Shown here: piece after piece, positions 36,529-45,703 of the stretch
How positions within the stretch are numbered: position 1 is the first letter of the stretch
Layout of the letters: every line of letters begins with the position of its first letter
From: a virus
Virus record (IMG/VR): IMGVR_UViG_3300042294_003123
Span: 1-46,137 of that record
Reading direction: 5' to 3' (one strand)
DNA length: 46,137 bases
Notes under the pieces: model-generated
Database searches by the model: none
What the model was told of the DNA's origin: nothing
Seen by the model: only the letters and a program-made list of their open reading frames with translations
Position numbers and translations under genes: made by a program

Positions 36529-39036
36529 ATGGATTTACTAACTAAGTCTTTGTTAGAGGACCTGTTAGAAAACCCTGTAACAGTGGCCATTTATGGTGGT
36601 GGTTTTAAACCGCCAACCAAAGGTCATTTTACTGTAGCTGAAAAAACACTAGAGGAATATCCCGAAATAGATGAGTTAAAAATTTTTGTTGGTGGTGGTG
36701 TTAGAGATGGTATTACCCAAGAAGAATCAATTAAAGTATGGGACATCTATAAAAATTATCTTTCTCCAAAAGTAACAGTTGAACCTTCTGTAGCACCCGT
36801 TAAATCCGTTTTAGGGTATGCTAAAGAAAACCCAACCCATAAAGTATATTGGGTATTAGGGGCTCGTGAAGGTGATGAAGATGATTTAAAAGATATTGAA
36901 AGTAGAACAAGATCACTTGAAAAATATCCCAATATTGAAGTTAAAGTAATTACATCATCAGGTGGAGTTAGTGGAACTAAAACTCGTCAAGCAATTAAGT
37001 CTAATAATAAAGAACAATTTTTCCATTTAATTCCTGATGTAGCTGAAAAAGAAAAAATTTGGGATATTCTAAAACCAGCAGTTAAAGAATCAAAAAGTAG
37101 AGCTCAAATTCTTAAGGAAAGAAAAGCTAAAATAGAAGAAGGTTTTATAGATAACATGAAAACCAAATTTCAAACCTTTCTTAAAGCACTTAAACAAGAA
37201 GGTAAAGAAACAAAAGAAGCAGTTAAACTATTAATTAAAGCAGCTAAAGGTGAAGTTGAATTAACTAATGAACAAAAAGAACAAATTGGTAATCAACTAA
37301 AAGATGTATTAAAAACAATTGGTTTAGTAGGTATTGCTACTTTACCTGGTGGATTTATAGCAGCGGCATTGCTTAAAATATTTAAACAAACTCATTTAAT
37401 TACCCCTTCGGCTTTTGTAAATGAAGTAGGTGAAGCTAGTGCTAAAGTTTATCCTTTTTCTTCTGATAAAGATCCTAGTGAAATAATAAATTTAGCTAAA
37501 AACTTTTTTAGCAAAGGAACCTCATCTAAAGTTTTTGAACAACCATTAACATATACTTTTTCTACAGACAAAGCTAATTACGTTGTTAAATTTAATGTAG
37601 AGGTAGAACGTCAAACATATATAAATTTCTCTAAAAACCCTGATTGGAAACCAGGTCCTCCATATAAAACATATGCTTCTGTTGGTTTCAATATTGAGGG
37701 AGAGGAAGAAGATAAAGATACTAATTTAAATGAACAATTTTCTGTTTTATCTACAGTAACAAAAATTATTTTTGATTTTATTGACAAAATAAATGAAGCT
37801 GAAGGTAATTTAGTATCATTAGTAATTGCTCCTAAAAGTGATACTGGTAAAGAATCATCATTAGATTCTAAACGAGGTAGATTTTACATAGCATATATTA
37901 AAAAGAATTTATCTAAATATCCAGAATATAAAACCAGAGATGGTAAAAGTAATTCAGGGGGTGAATATATAGAAATTTATAAAACAAATAATATAAATGA
38001 AATAGTAACAGATACAGAAGTCATTTGTGATAATTGTGGTTGGGAATGGCCTATAGCAGATGGTGGAGATGATTTATATATCTGCCATAAATGTGGACAC
38101 GATAACAATCCTGATTTAGAAGAAGGAACTTGTGGTTATGACACAGATGTTAAAACAGGTAAAAAATTAGATACACCTGGTGGATTAGAAGAAGGTCGTC
38201 CTAAAAAGAAAGACCCTAAAAAAGGAACAGGTAAAAAACCTGAAGGATCTGGTCGTAGATTATACACAGATGAGGATCCTAAAGATACAGTTCGTATTAA
38301 ATTTAAAACCAAAGAAGATATAGTTGATACTTTAAATAAAAAACAATTTAAAGCTAAATCACATGCTCGTCAATCTCAAGTAATTAATTTAATTCATCAA
38401 CGAGTAAGAGCAGCTTACGGTAAGGCAAAAGATCCTGAAGTAAAATCAAGATTAAAACGTGCTTTAGACTATATTGAATCTCGTAAAGAATCATCAAAAA
38501 AGAAAACAGAACGTTTACGTAAAATGAAAGAAGCATCTGACCTACAAGCAGGAACAGCTTTACCTTATGGTTCAGGATTTGCTCCTGTAAAAGAAAAAAA
38601 TGATCCTTTTGGTTTAAATGAATTAGCTAAAGATTTTGTAGAAGAAGTTTTTACAGAAACTTGGAACCCCAAAGATTCGTTCTTATCTTTAGCCGTATTT
38701 ATGAAAGACAATGGAATGAATGTAACACCATTGCCTAGAATTAAGGTTATATCAGACGACAAAGAAAATGCGTCGCATCTTTTGGGTAAGACTGCTTACT
38801 ACAATCCAGCAGATAAGTCAATTACTCTTTATACCTTTGGAAGGCACCCAAAAGATGTTTTACGATCTTTTGCTCACGAAATGGTTCATCATGAACAAAA
38901 TCTTAATGGTACTTTAGGAAAGGTTAGTACTACTAATACAAATGAAGATGGTCATTTAGAAGAATTAGAAAAAGAAGCATACCAAAAAGGTAATATCATG
39001 TTTAGAAATTGGGAGGATAGTATAAAAAATGTATAA
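36529..39036 (+). CDS. Multidomain protein: nucleotidyltransferase, zinc ribbon, HExxH domain
   Basis: An 835-residue fusion. Residues about 17-190 are a cytidylyltransferase/NMN-adenylyltransferase-type domain, with GGGFKPPTKGHF giving the T-x-G-H site (T30, G32, H33) and SGGVSGTKTRQAI as the counterpart of the ISST motif. Residues 500-522 form a zinc ribbon (C500, C503, C519, C522). At about 545-655 a basic domain (GRPKKKDPKKGTGKK, HARQSQVINLIHQRVRAAYGKAKDP) resembles DUF5872. The C-terminus has HEMVH at 783-787, a zinc-metalloprotease signature. L/I-x-E sites followed by Gly or Ala separate the parts, so it may be cut during head maturation. Its substrates are unknown. It overlaps the HAD gene by eight bases. 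Confidence 0.7.
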   Translation: MDLLTKSLLEDLLENPVTVAIYGGGFKPPTKGHFTVAEKTLEEYPEIDELKIFVGGGVRDGITQEESIKVWDIYKNYLSPKVTVEPSVAPVKSVLGYAKENPTHKVYWVLGAREGDEDDLKDIESRTRSLEKYPNIEVKVITSSGGVSGTKTRQAIKSNNKEQFFHLIPDVAEKEKIWDILKPAVKESKSRAQILKERKAKIEEGFIDNMKTKFQTFLKALKQEGKETKEAVKLLIKAAKGEVELTNEQKEQIGNQLKDVLKTIGLVGIATLPGGFIAAALLKIFKQTHLITPSAFVNEVGEASAKVYPFSSDKDPSEIINLAKNFFSKGTSSKVFEQPLTYTFSTDKANYVVKFNVEVERQTYINFSKNPDWKPGPPYKTYASVGFNIEGEEEDKDTNLNEQFSVLSTVTKIIFDFIDKINEAEGNLVSLVIAPKSDTGKESSLDSKRGRFYIAYIKKNLSKYPEYKTRDGKSNSGGEYIEIYKTNNINEIVTDTEVICDNCGWEWPIADGGDDLYICHKCGHDNNPDLEEGTCGYDTDVKTGKKLDTPGGLEEGRPKKKDPKKGTGKKPEGSGRRLYTDEDPKDTVRIKFKTKEDIVDTLNKKQFKAKSHARQSQVINLIHQRVRAAYGKAKDPEVKSRLKRALDYIESRKESSKKKTERLRKMKEASDLQAGTALPYGSGFAPVKEKNDPFGLNELAKDFVEEVFTETWNPKDSFLSLAVFMKDNGMNVTPLPRIKVISDDKENASHLLGKTAYYNPADKSITLYTFGRHPKDVLRSFAHEMVHHEQNLNGTLGKVSTTNTNEDGHLEELEKEAYQKGNIMFRNWEDSIKNV

Positions 39037-39580
39037 GCTTAAACTAACAGACATATACAAACAATTAAAAGAAGAAGAGGTAACTCAAACCGAACCTGCT
39101 CAACAATATAAAATATATTGTGATATGGATGGAGTTATTGCTGATTTTGATAAACGATTTAAAGATGTAAATCCTGAAAAATTATCGGCTGCTCAATACC
39201 AAACCAAATATGGTATAGAAAAGTTTTGGGATCTTATTGATGAAGAAAATAAAGTAAAATTTTGGGTTGGTATTCCTTGGATGCCTGATGGAAAACAACT
39301 TTGGGATTATATTAAAGATAAACAACCTACACTATTATCTGCCCCATCTAAAAAACCAGCTTCTCGTTTAGGAAAAAGATTATGGGTTAAAAATAATATT
39401 CCAGGAACTCCTTTAATTTTAGCATCAGCAGAAAAGAAACAAAATTATTCAGGAAGAAATAAAATACTTATTGACGACAGACCTGATAATGTAGAACAAT
39501 GGCGCTCAAAAGGTGGTATTGGAATATTACATACATCAGCTCAAGATACAATTCAACAACTACAAAATTTAGGACTATAA
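39029..39580 (+). CDS. HAD-superfamily phosphatase, 5'-nucleotidase-like
   Basis: A 183-residue HAD phosphatase. The motif-I CDMDGVIADF puts the nucleophile at Asp32 and the acid at Asp34, with a Lys/Arg-rich middle (SAPSKKPASRLGKRLWVKN) for motifs II and III, and ILIDDRPDN (about 149-157) as motif IV. The short form with DGVIADFD is like 5'(3')-deoxyribonucleotidases. An N-terminal extension (YKLKLTDIYKQLKEEE) is not part of the HAD fold and resembles the tags of neighbouring genes. Likely role: dephosphorylation of nucleotides or nucleic-acid ends. Confidence 0.8.
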   Translation: MYKLKLTDIYKQLKEEEVTQTEPAQQYKIYCDMDGVIADFDKRFKDVNPEKLSAAQYQTKYGIEKFWDLIDEENKVKFWVGIPWMPDGKQLWDYIKDKQPTLLSAPSKKPASRLGKRLWVKNNIPGTPLILASAEKKQNYSGRNKILIDDRPDNVEQWRSKGGIGILHTSAQDTIQQLQNLGL

Positions 39581-39582
39581 AA

Positions 39583-40374
39583 ATGGCATCACCAATAACA
39601 TACAAACGTTTAGTATTATCAGGAGATAAAGCTAAAGAAACAGCCGATGAGGTTAAAGCAAAAATGGCTAAAGATTGGAAAAGAGATTTTCCTGATGGTA
39701 AATTAGATATTAAATCGGGGGTTGAGGGTAAAATGGTAATTGATGTTACCACAAAAGATTCATCAGCTGCCTCTTTAGCTTCTAAAATTAAAGATATTGC
39801 TACTCGTAATAAAGTAACTACTGTAACTAAAGATAAACCAACTTTAAAAGCAGTTAAAGAAAATGCTACTGAAAAAGATAAAGATGCTGAATTAATGAAA
39901 AAAATTAAATCGTCTTTAACATTTCAAGTAACAGGTGGTAAAAAAGGAAAACCTGGTTTAAAAGAAGCTTTGGATAGAAGATTAGCAGCTGTATTTTTAA
40001 AATATAAAGATAAATCTTTTCCAATGAATTATAGAGCAGGTTCTATGTTTGCTAAATTTATTGATGACCTAGAAAAATCAGGTGTTTTTAATAGCGAAGA
40101 CGAAGTTTCAGATTTTATGTCAAGTAAAGAATTTGATAATTACGCTAACAGATTTAATGTAAATATTGATTATGCTGATTACGATCCAACCCCATTAGAA
40201 TTAGCTCCAAAAGAACCAATAAATCCACAAGATATGATTCCTGGTAGAGCACCTAATAATTTTATGGATAATGATATTCCTCATAGAGTAACTGATTTAT
40301 TAGAAAAATTAAAGAAAACAGGTAAATTAAAAAAATCTGAATTAAAAGAAATTATAAAGCATACTAAGAAGTAA
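39583..40374 (+). CDS. Hypothetical late protein (263 aa)
   Basis: The frame can be read from 39499, but the ATG at 39583, two bases after the HAD stop, is the natural start. The 263-residue product is Lys-rich with an alpha/beta-like N-terminal part (TYKRLVLSGDKAKETADEVKAKM, then KMVIDVTTKDSSAASLASKI) and a helical C-terminal half. Its role is unknown; a virion or DNA-binding internal protein would fit its charge and location. Confidence 0.6.
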   Translation: MASPITYKRLVLSGDKAKETADEVKAKMAKDWKRDFPDGKLDIKSGVEGKMVIDVTTKDSSAASLASKIKDIATRNKVTTVTKDKPTLKAVKENATEKDKDAELMKKIKSSLTFQVTGGKKGKPGLKEALDRRLAAVFLKYKDKSFPMNYRAGSMFAKFIDDLEKSGVFNSEDEVSDFMSSKEFDNYANRFNVNIDYADYDPTPLELAPKEPINPQDMIPGRAPNNFMDNDIPHRVTDLLEKLKKTGKLKKSELKEIIKHTKK

Positions 40375-40946
40375 TGAAAAACGATTCGGTTTTAAAAAAA
40401 GAGTTCAAACATAGAGATGTAGAACGTCTCCGTAACTTGGTTCAAGGCAAGCATGGAGAAAAAACTACTATGGGAACTGGTTATCAAAAATCAAAAGAAT
40501 TTCATGATGAGGGTGATATTTGGGAAGAAGATGGACGAACATGGACCATCAAAAACGGTTTAAAACAAAATATTACTAAATTAGATAAAGCAAAAGAGGG
40601 TATTGTATTACCTTTATTTTGTCCTACTTGTTCTCGTACAATGAAACCCCATTTAGACAAAAAATGGTTTGTGATGTATGGACATTGTTTTGATTGTCAG
40701 GTAGATTTTGAACATAAATTACGTAAAGAAAATAAATTAGAGGAATTCGAAAAACAAGTAATAAATGACCATTTGGAAGGTACTATTAATGATTTTGAAG
40801 TTTGGTTTGATGAATTAATCAATACAAAAGATCAGTTTGTTACTGAGGCAGGCGATATTGAAAAATGGGATGGTTCCGGTAAAATACAGTTGTTAAAATA
40901 TAAACAAGAAGCATTAGAATATTTAAACAAACAACGAAAAGAATAA
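40374..40946 (+). CDS. Zinc-ribbon-containing hypothetical protein (190 aa)
   Basis: A 190-residue protein with a four-Cys zinc ribbon: C83-P-T-C86 and C105-F-D-C108, flanked by a basic N-terminus (KKEFKHRDVERLRNLVQGKHG). The C-terminal part is acidic and helical. It could contact nucleic acid or stabilise a complex. It is coupled by one-base overlaps on both sides. No named family. Confidence 0.6.
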   Translation: MKNDSVLKKEFKHRDVERLRNLVQGKHGEKTTMGTGYQKSKEFHDEGDIWEEDGRTWTIKNGLKQNITKLDKAKEGIVLPLFCPTCSRTMKPHLDKKWFVMYGHCFDCQVDFEHKLRKENKLEEFEKQVINDHLEGTINDFEVWFDELINTKDQFVTEAGDIEKWDGSGKIQLLKYKQEALEYLNKQRKE

Positions 40947-41566
40947 TGGAAATTACAATGATTACAACCATTCTTGTTGCCATCATTACAGCTGTAGTAG
41001 GCCCTGTTATTATAGAATGGGTAAAGGCAAAGTTAAAAAAGAGTGAAGAAGAAAAACCATCCCCTGTTAAAGAAGCTATTGATGTTAACGAATTAGTTGA
41101 CCATCAGTTAGATCAATTAATGGAAGAATTAGGGTGTGACAGAATTTGGATTGGACAATTTCATAATGGTGGTCATTTTTATCCTACAGGAAAATCTATT
41201 CAAAAATTTTCTATTTTTTATGAAAAATTAACTCCTAGCACTAACACTATTCAACATATTTTCCAACAAATCCCAGTTTCATTATTTCCAAAAGCATTGT
41301 CTAAATTATATAAAGATGGAGAATTAGCTATTATTAATTATAATATTGATGAAACTTATGATTTAAGTATGTTTTCTAAAGAACATAATACTAAATCTTT
41401 TTATATGTTAGCATTAGATGATTTAGATGGTCATTTTATTGGCGTAATAGGAATTGCGTTTAATGATAAAGAACATAAATTATCTAAGGAAGAATGGATA
41501 TTTATAAGACAGAAAGTGGGTGCTATTGGCTCCCTTTTAACAGACTATTTATATAAGAAAAAATGA
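40946..41566 (+). CDS. Membrane-anchored GAF-like protein
   Basis: A 206-residue protein with one N-terminal transmembrane helix (about residues 5-27, TTILVAIITAVVGPVIIEWV) and a cytoplasmic domain at about 50-200. In that domain, CDRIWIGQFHNGGHF, FSIFYEKLTP and DDLDGHFIGVIGIAFND are placed as the strands of a GAF/PAS-type sensor fold. Such a phage-coded sensor without an output domain recalls the PAS protein at 13261. It overlaps the next gene by four bases. Confidence 0.65.
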   Translation: MEITMITTILVAIITAVVGPVIIEWVKAKLKKSEEEKPSPVKEAIDVNELVDHQLDQLMEELGCDRIWIGQFHNGGHFYPTGKSIQKFSIFYEKLTPSTNTIQHIFQQIPVSLFPKALSKLYKDGELAIINYNIDETYDLSMFSKEHNTKSFYMLALDDLDGHFIGVIGIAFNDKEHKLSKEEWIFIRQKVGAIGSLLTDYLYKKK

Positions 41567-43743
41567 ACGATATTCAAAAAATAAAAGAATTTTTCTCTAA
41601 ACCTTTGAACGAAGTAAGCGGAAATGTAGATATTGAAGACTTTAATAAAGTGGTTCAAGCAATACAACAAACTAATTACCCAGTAACTGTAATGTTAACT
41701 TCAATGTTTGGAAACGAAATTGAAATTATTGTAGGTATGGATGCTCCAGATCCTCTTATTGATGCTATATCTGATATCATGGATGATTTAGGGTATAATA
41801 GTAATAGAGACTATTCTATAGCTGGTGATTCATCTACTTTATCAAGAAGACAATATGATGAAATCCGTAAAATAAATGGTGGTCATAAAGATTACTATCG
41901 AGAATCAGTAAGCAAAGAAAAAAATAAATCTCTTAATAAATCTAAAGATGTAAATGAACTTTCTTTTGAATTCGGAGGAATCACAGTTCCTGAAGCTAAA
42001 AAAACAGATTTAGTTAAAAAAATAAAAGAAGCTATTACAACAGCTTATGAAACTATGGATATTAATGATCCTGTCTTAATGAAGGCAAGAGCAGCAGCTT
42101 TCCAAAGAACACAACCTAAACCAGAACCTGTAAAAACAACCAATCCGAATTACAAAGCTATTAAAAATGCTGATAAAATTAAAGCTCTTAAAATGCGTCG
42201 TGCTCAATTAATGCGCGATATGGAACAAGAGGCTGAACCAGAAGGTGGTCCAATTGCTGACAGATATGGTGATATGCTTAACAAAATTGACAAAGCAATT
42301 GCTATGTTAAGTGAAGGTAATAAAGAATATTTTAAACCATCAATCCGTAAGGACAAATCTAATCCTAATTTTTTATTTGTAGATATAGCTTATCCTGAAG
42401 GTTCAGGTGTTTTATCTGTTGGTGGATCTAAAACTATGTCTGGTCAAGATAGAGAAGAAGGTGCTGCTAAAGCATTAGCAATGGGTAATGAGATTGTTAA
42501 AAAATTAGAAGCAAAATATAATATTGAAGACATTGAGATAAAGGATTTAAAAAATGGTAAAGTACAAGTATTTGCTGTATCAGATGATTTTATTAAAATG
42601 GCTTCTCCTTCATTAGATGAAGCTAAAACCGCTGTTGATATGGCTAAAAAGCAATTAGATGCTTTAGGTGTTAAATATGAATTAGGTAATGAATTTAAAC
42701 CATTTAAAGTAATTTATAAACCAACAGGCCAATCAGATGAATTTTATGATACCTTTGAAGATATTGTTGATTTATTTAGCTTAAAAGGTGTTGTAAAATC
42801 ATCAATGGGTGAAGCAAAATTTATGTCAGGAATGCTTTCAGGTAAAGACTTTATTAACGCAAAATTAAGTAAATATCCTAAGGCCAAAGCTAAAGTTAAC
42901 CAATTAATTGATATGATTGGTGAATCAAAGTTTACAATAGAAATGGCTGAGTGGATTTTTGATTTCTTTAATAATGCTCACTTCGAAAGCCCAGTATACG
43001 AAGCTTCTAAAAAAGAAGAAACTGAATTTCATAAAAAATTAGATAAATTAGTTCATAGCACTTTCGGTAAAAGAAAAGATGAATTAGAAGAAACAGTTAA
43101 CCTAAAAGCATCTAAATTATCATCAGCTGAATATCAAAAAGCTAAAAAGTTAAAAGATTTCAAATCAAGCGATTGGAAATGGAATGCTGACGAGGATTTA
43201 TATACCAAAGTAAACGAAGCGGAATTAACCGAAGCTTATGTTCCTTCAAACATTAAAGAATTTGCTAAAAGAAAAGGTGTATCTTCTTTAGTAAATAAAG
43301 TAGCAGGTTGGGCTGAAAAAGTAGGTGCTGGTATTAGAGGTGGAACAGCTATTGGATACAATTATTCTACTCTTATTTTAGATATGACTTACCAAGGTTC
43401 AGAAATCCGTATTAATACAGACAACGATACCGTTACATTATATGATGAACCAGTAAATAGTTTTAATGAATTCCAACGTGTGTATATTGATGGGCAAGAT
43501 TTAGAAGAAAATGTAGCCCCAAATCATAATGGTAAATCAGCACCTTATGGTTCAGGATATAAACCATTAGAGGAAAAGATTGCTGAAGCATTAAATAAAA
43601 TTAATGAAGAATTATGTCCTGCTGGTAAAGCATATATTAAAAGAAGAAAAGCAGCTGGTGAAAAATCATCTGCCTACCTTTCAGGTCGTGCTGTAAAAGT
43701 ATGTAAAGGCCAAATGTCAGGTAAAGCTAAAAAGAAAAAATAA
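41563..43743 (+). CDS. Large hypothetical late protein with repeated L-x-E sites (726 aa)
   Basis: A 726-residue, Lys/Glu-rich protein of several small segments. It has possible prohead-protease-type sites, for example L-N-E/V near residue 17, L-S-E/G near 248, and V-N-E/A and L-T-E/A near 550. An APYGSGYKPLEE motif near 665 matches ALPYGSGFAPVKE in the 36529 gene. The last 45 residues (LCPAGKAYIKRRKAAGEKSS, then AYLSGRAVKVCKGQMSGKAKKKK) are a compact Cys-containing basic module. It is probably a virion-packaged polyprotein (inference). It shares one base with the next gene. Confidence 0.55.
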   Translation: MNDIQKIKEFFSKPLNEVSGNVDIEDFNKVVQAIQQTNYPVTVMLTSMFGNEIEIIVGMDAPDPLIDAISDIMDDLGYNSNRDYSIAGDSSTLSRRQYDEIRKINGGHKDYYRESVSKEKNKSLNKSKDVNELSFEFGGITVPEAKKTDLVKKIKEAITTAYETMDINDPVLMKARAAAFQRTQPKPEPVKTTNPNYKAIKNADKIKALKMRRAQLMRDMEQEAEPEGGPIADRYGDMLNKIDKAIAMLSEGNKEYFKPSIRKDKSNPNFLFVDIAYPEGSGVLSVGGSKTMSGQDREEGAAKALAMGNEIVKKLEAKYNIEDIEIKDLKNGKVQVFAVSDDFIKMASPSLDEAKTAVDMAKKQLDALGVKYELGNEFKPFKVIYKPTGQSDEFYDTFEDIVDLFSLKGVVKSSMGEAKFMSGMLSGKDFINAKLSKYPKAKAKVNQLIDMIGESKFTIEMAEWIFDFFNNAHFESPVYEASKKEETEFHKKLDKLVHSTFGKRKDELEETVNLKASKLSSAEYQKAKKLKDFKSSDWKWNADEDLYTKVNEAELTEAYVPSNIKEFAKRKGVSSLVNKVAGWAEKVGAGIRGGTAIGYNYSTLILDMTYQGSEIRINTDNDTVTLYDEPVNSFNEFQRVYIDGQDLEENVAPNHNGKSAPYGSGYKPLEEKIAEALNKINEELCPAGKAYIKRRKAAGEKSSAYLSGRAVKVCKGQMSGKAKKKK

Positions 43744-44033
43744 TGGACTTAATTAGATTACAAGAATTAGTATCTGAATCATTACGTGACTGGTTTAAAA
43801 AAGAAGACTGGGTGCGTATTGATACTCAAGGCAATATTACTGGTCCTTGTGGTACTATGAAAAAAGGGGGAGCTACAACACGTTGCCTACCTCGTAAAAA
43901 AGCCCAATCATTATCTAAAGCAGAACGTGCCAAAACTTCTCGCAAAAAAGTAGCTGGTTCTAAAAAAGGAAAACAGTTTGTAAAGAACACAGAAAAGGCA
44001 GAATATAAAAAAGGTACATATCATAAAAAATAA
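43743..44033 (+). CDS. Small very basic late protein (96 aa)
   Basis: A 96-residue protein, strongly Lys/Arg-rich in its C-terminal two thirds (KKAQSLSKAERAKTSRKKV, then AGSKKGKQF), with two Cys in GPCGTMKKGGATTRCLP. The N-terminus, MDLIRLQELVSESLRDW, is an amphipathic helix like those of neighbouring genes. The charge suggests DNA or RNA contact, such as a packaged DNA-condensing protein. Unnamed, but similar small basic proteins occur in other T4-like phages. Confidence 0.6.
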   Translation: MDLIRLQELVSESLRDWFKKEDWVRIDTQGNITGPCGTMKKGGATTRCLPRKKAQSLSKAERAKTSRKKVAGSKKGKQFVKNTEKAEYKKGTYHKK

Positions 44034-44035
44034 CA

Positions 44036-44044
44036 TATTTATAC
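44036..44044 (+). promoter_or_regulatory. Late-type TATTTATAC element
   Basis: TATTTATAC, one base off TATTTATAA, 9 bases before the ATG at 44054. Confidence 0.4.
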
Positions 44045-44053
44045 ACATATATT

Positions 44054-45523
44054 ATGGCAAAATTTAACTTAAAAGAACACATAGCAAAAAATAAAGCTAC
44101 ATTTTTTGGTTCATTAACTGAAGGTCAATTTTCTTGGATGACCCAAGATACAGGCCAACAAATTGGTTCACAAGAAGGAAATACAATTCCTGTATACATG
44201 TTTGATGACAAAGGTAAATATTGGTTTGAACCAAGTTATGATGGATATGGTGTATTTGGTGGTATGGATTATTACGAATTATTAGACCAAATGAATGGTG
44301 GTAGAGGTGATAGAAGTGAAGGTATTAGAAAAGCATTTGATCCAACAGCAGAAGGTAAATTATTATTTCCTGCGTTAGTAGTTAGTCCTAATAATTTTAA
44401 TTATAAAACTCACGATTTTACTAAAGAAGCAGAAACCGATCCTGACCAATCTTGGTTACCTTATGAAGAAGATAATAAGGATGATTATGATGATTATGGT
44501 ATGGGAGGGGGATTTGGTGATATGGACAAACCAGAAGATTATGATGATGAAGATGATATGATGGAAGGATATGATGAGTTCAAAAGAGTAGAAAAAGGTA
44601 AAAAGAAAACAGTAGCTAAAGACAAAGGCGAAGAAGATGTATATGGAGCCGGAGTTAAAAAAGGTGAAGAAATTGAAAAGAAAAAAATGAAAATGTCAGA
44701 ATTTAAAGCTAAAATCAAAGAAATGGTATTAGCTGAATACGAAAAAGATGTAAATATCACTAATACCAACCCCGAAAGTGAGGTTGATTTCTTGGCTGAA
44801 TTAGAAAACATGTTAAATGAAGCAGAAGGTTTAACCCCTCTTCAAGACTATGTTTACCAGTATGAAATAGAAATTAGTGGTGAAGATCAAGCACAAGAAT
44901 TTTTAGATGATATTAAAAAACTAAATACTCCAGATGATGTTTATGAATATTATGCTTACGATAGAGACTGGTCAGGTTCTATGGATGATGATTTAGAAAA
45001 TATCTACAGACAAGTAAAAAGAAAATTTAAAAATTTAAACGAAGCAAGTGAATTTGATACAAATAAACCAGCTCGTATTGCTGAATTTATTACAGCACTT
45101 AATAGACTTGTAGATGATTATCATGCAGAATTATATTTAAATGATGATTTGTTTGCTGCTATTGAAATGGTAATAAAAGCTGCTAAAGAAGAAGCAATGA
45201 ACTTAAGCGAAGCTGACGAAACTGAAAAAGATACAGCTGAAACTGATACTGAAACAACAACTGATGTAGCTGTAGATGATACAGAAACTACAGATGTTAC
45301 TACAACAGCCGAAGTAGATCCTAACGTAAAAGCAGTTCAAGATTCATTAACACAAGCTCAAGCAGCAGCACAACAATTAGGTGATAAAAAATTAATTGAT
45401 CAAATTGGTAATACAATCACTTTCTTCACTCGTGCTCACGTAGTTGAAAAACCAAAAGGTGGTGCTGTAGCTGAAAATTTAAACGAATCTATGTTTCCAA
45501 TGTTAAAGAAAATTTTAAAATAA
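44054..45523 (+). CDS. Acidic late protein with repeated L-x-E/A sites (489 aa)
   Basis: A 489-residue protein. The first 120 residues form a globular domain (SWMTQDTGQQIGS, YWFEPSYDGYGVFGGMDYYE). After an Asp-rich linker (about 140-172) come small helical segments divided by LNEA near 254, LNEA near 332 and LSEA near 390, and the end is LNES...MLKKILK. The spacing of these sites suggests processing by a T4 gp21-like protease into internal head peptides (inference). A Thr/Asp-rich linker is at about 393-425. Function unknown. Confidence 0.55.
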   Translation: MAKFNLKEHIAKNKATFFGSLTEGQFSWMTQDTGQQIGSQEGNTIPVYMFDDKGKYWFEPSYDGYGVFGGMDYYELLDQMNGGRGDRSEGIRKAFDPTAEGKLLFPALVVSPNNFNYKTHDFTKEAETDPDQSWLPYEEDNKDDYDDYGMGGGFGDMDKPEDYDDEDDMMEGYDEFKRVEKGKKKTVAKDKGEEDVYGAGVKKGEEIEKKKMKMSEFKAKIKEMVLAEYEKDVNITNTNPESEVDFLAELENMLNEAEGLTPLQDYVYQYEIEISGEDQAQEFLDDIKKLNTPDDVYEYYAYDRDWSGSMDDDLENIYRQVKRKFKNLNEASEFDTNKPARIAEFITALNRLVDDYHAELYLNDDLFAAIEMVIKAAKEEAMNLSEADETEKDTAETDTETTTDVAVDDTETTDVTTTAEVDPNVKAVQDSLTQAQAAAQQLGDKKLIDQIGNTITFFTRAHVVEKPKGGAVAENLNESMFPMLKKILK

Positions 45524-45529
45524 AAGTAT

Positions 45530-45703
45530 ATGAACACAACAGAATTATTTGAAAAAATCGAGTTATTATTTGAAGAATTTAAAGCAGAACATGCTAAAAC
45601 TTCAAAAGCTGCTCACGGTCGTGCTAGAAAAGCTTTAGGTGAAATCAAGAAATTGGTTACCGAGTATAGAAAAGCATCAATCGATGAAGATAAAGCAAAG
45701 TAA
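45530..45703 (+). CDS. Histone H1-like (Hc1-type) DNA-binding protein (57 aa)
   Basis: A 57-residue protein (MNTTELFEKIELLFEEF..., with AAHGRARKALGEIKKLVTEY). It matches the pattern of the short Hc1/H1-like proteins common in Bacteroidota and their phages: a helix, a Lys/Ala/Arg turn with G-x-A-R-K-A-L, and a second Lys-rich helix. These bind DNA and probably condense it. The start follows 6 bases after the upstream stop. It overlaps the next gene by 20 bases. This identity supports the suggested host phylum. Confidence 0.75.
   Translation: MNTTELFEKIELLFEEFKAEHAKTSKAAHGRARKALGEIKKLVTEYRKASIDEDKAK

Noticed and set aside
39499-39582. Longer N-terminus for the 39583 gene
   Set aside because: It overlaps the conserved HAD motif IV region in another frame; the ATG right after the HAD stop is more natural.
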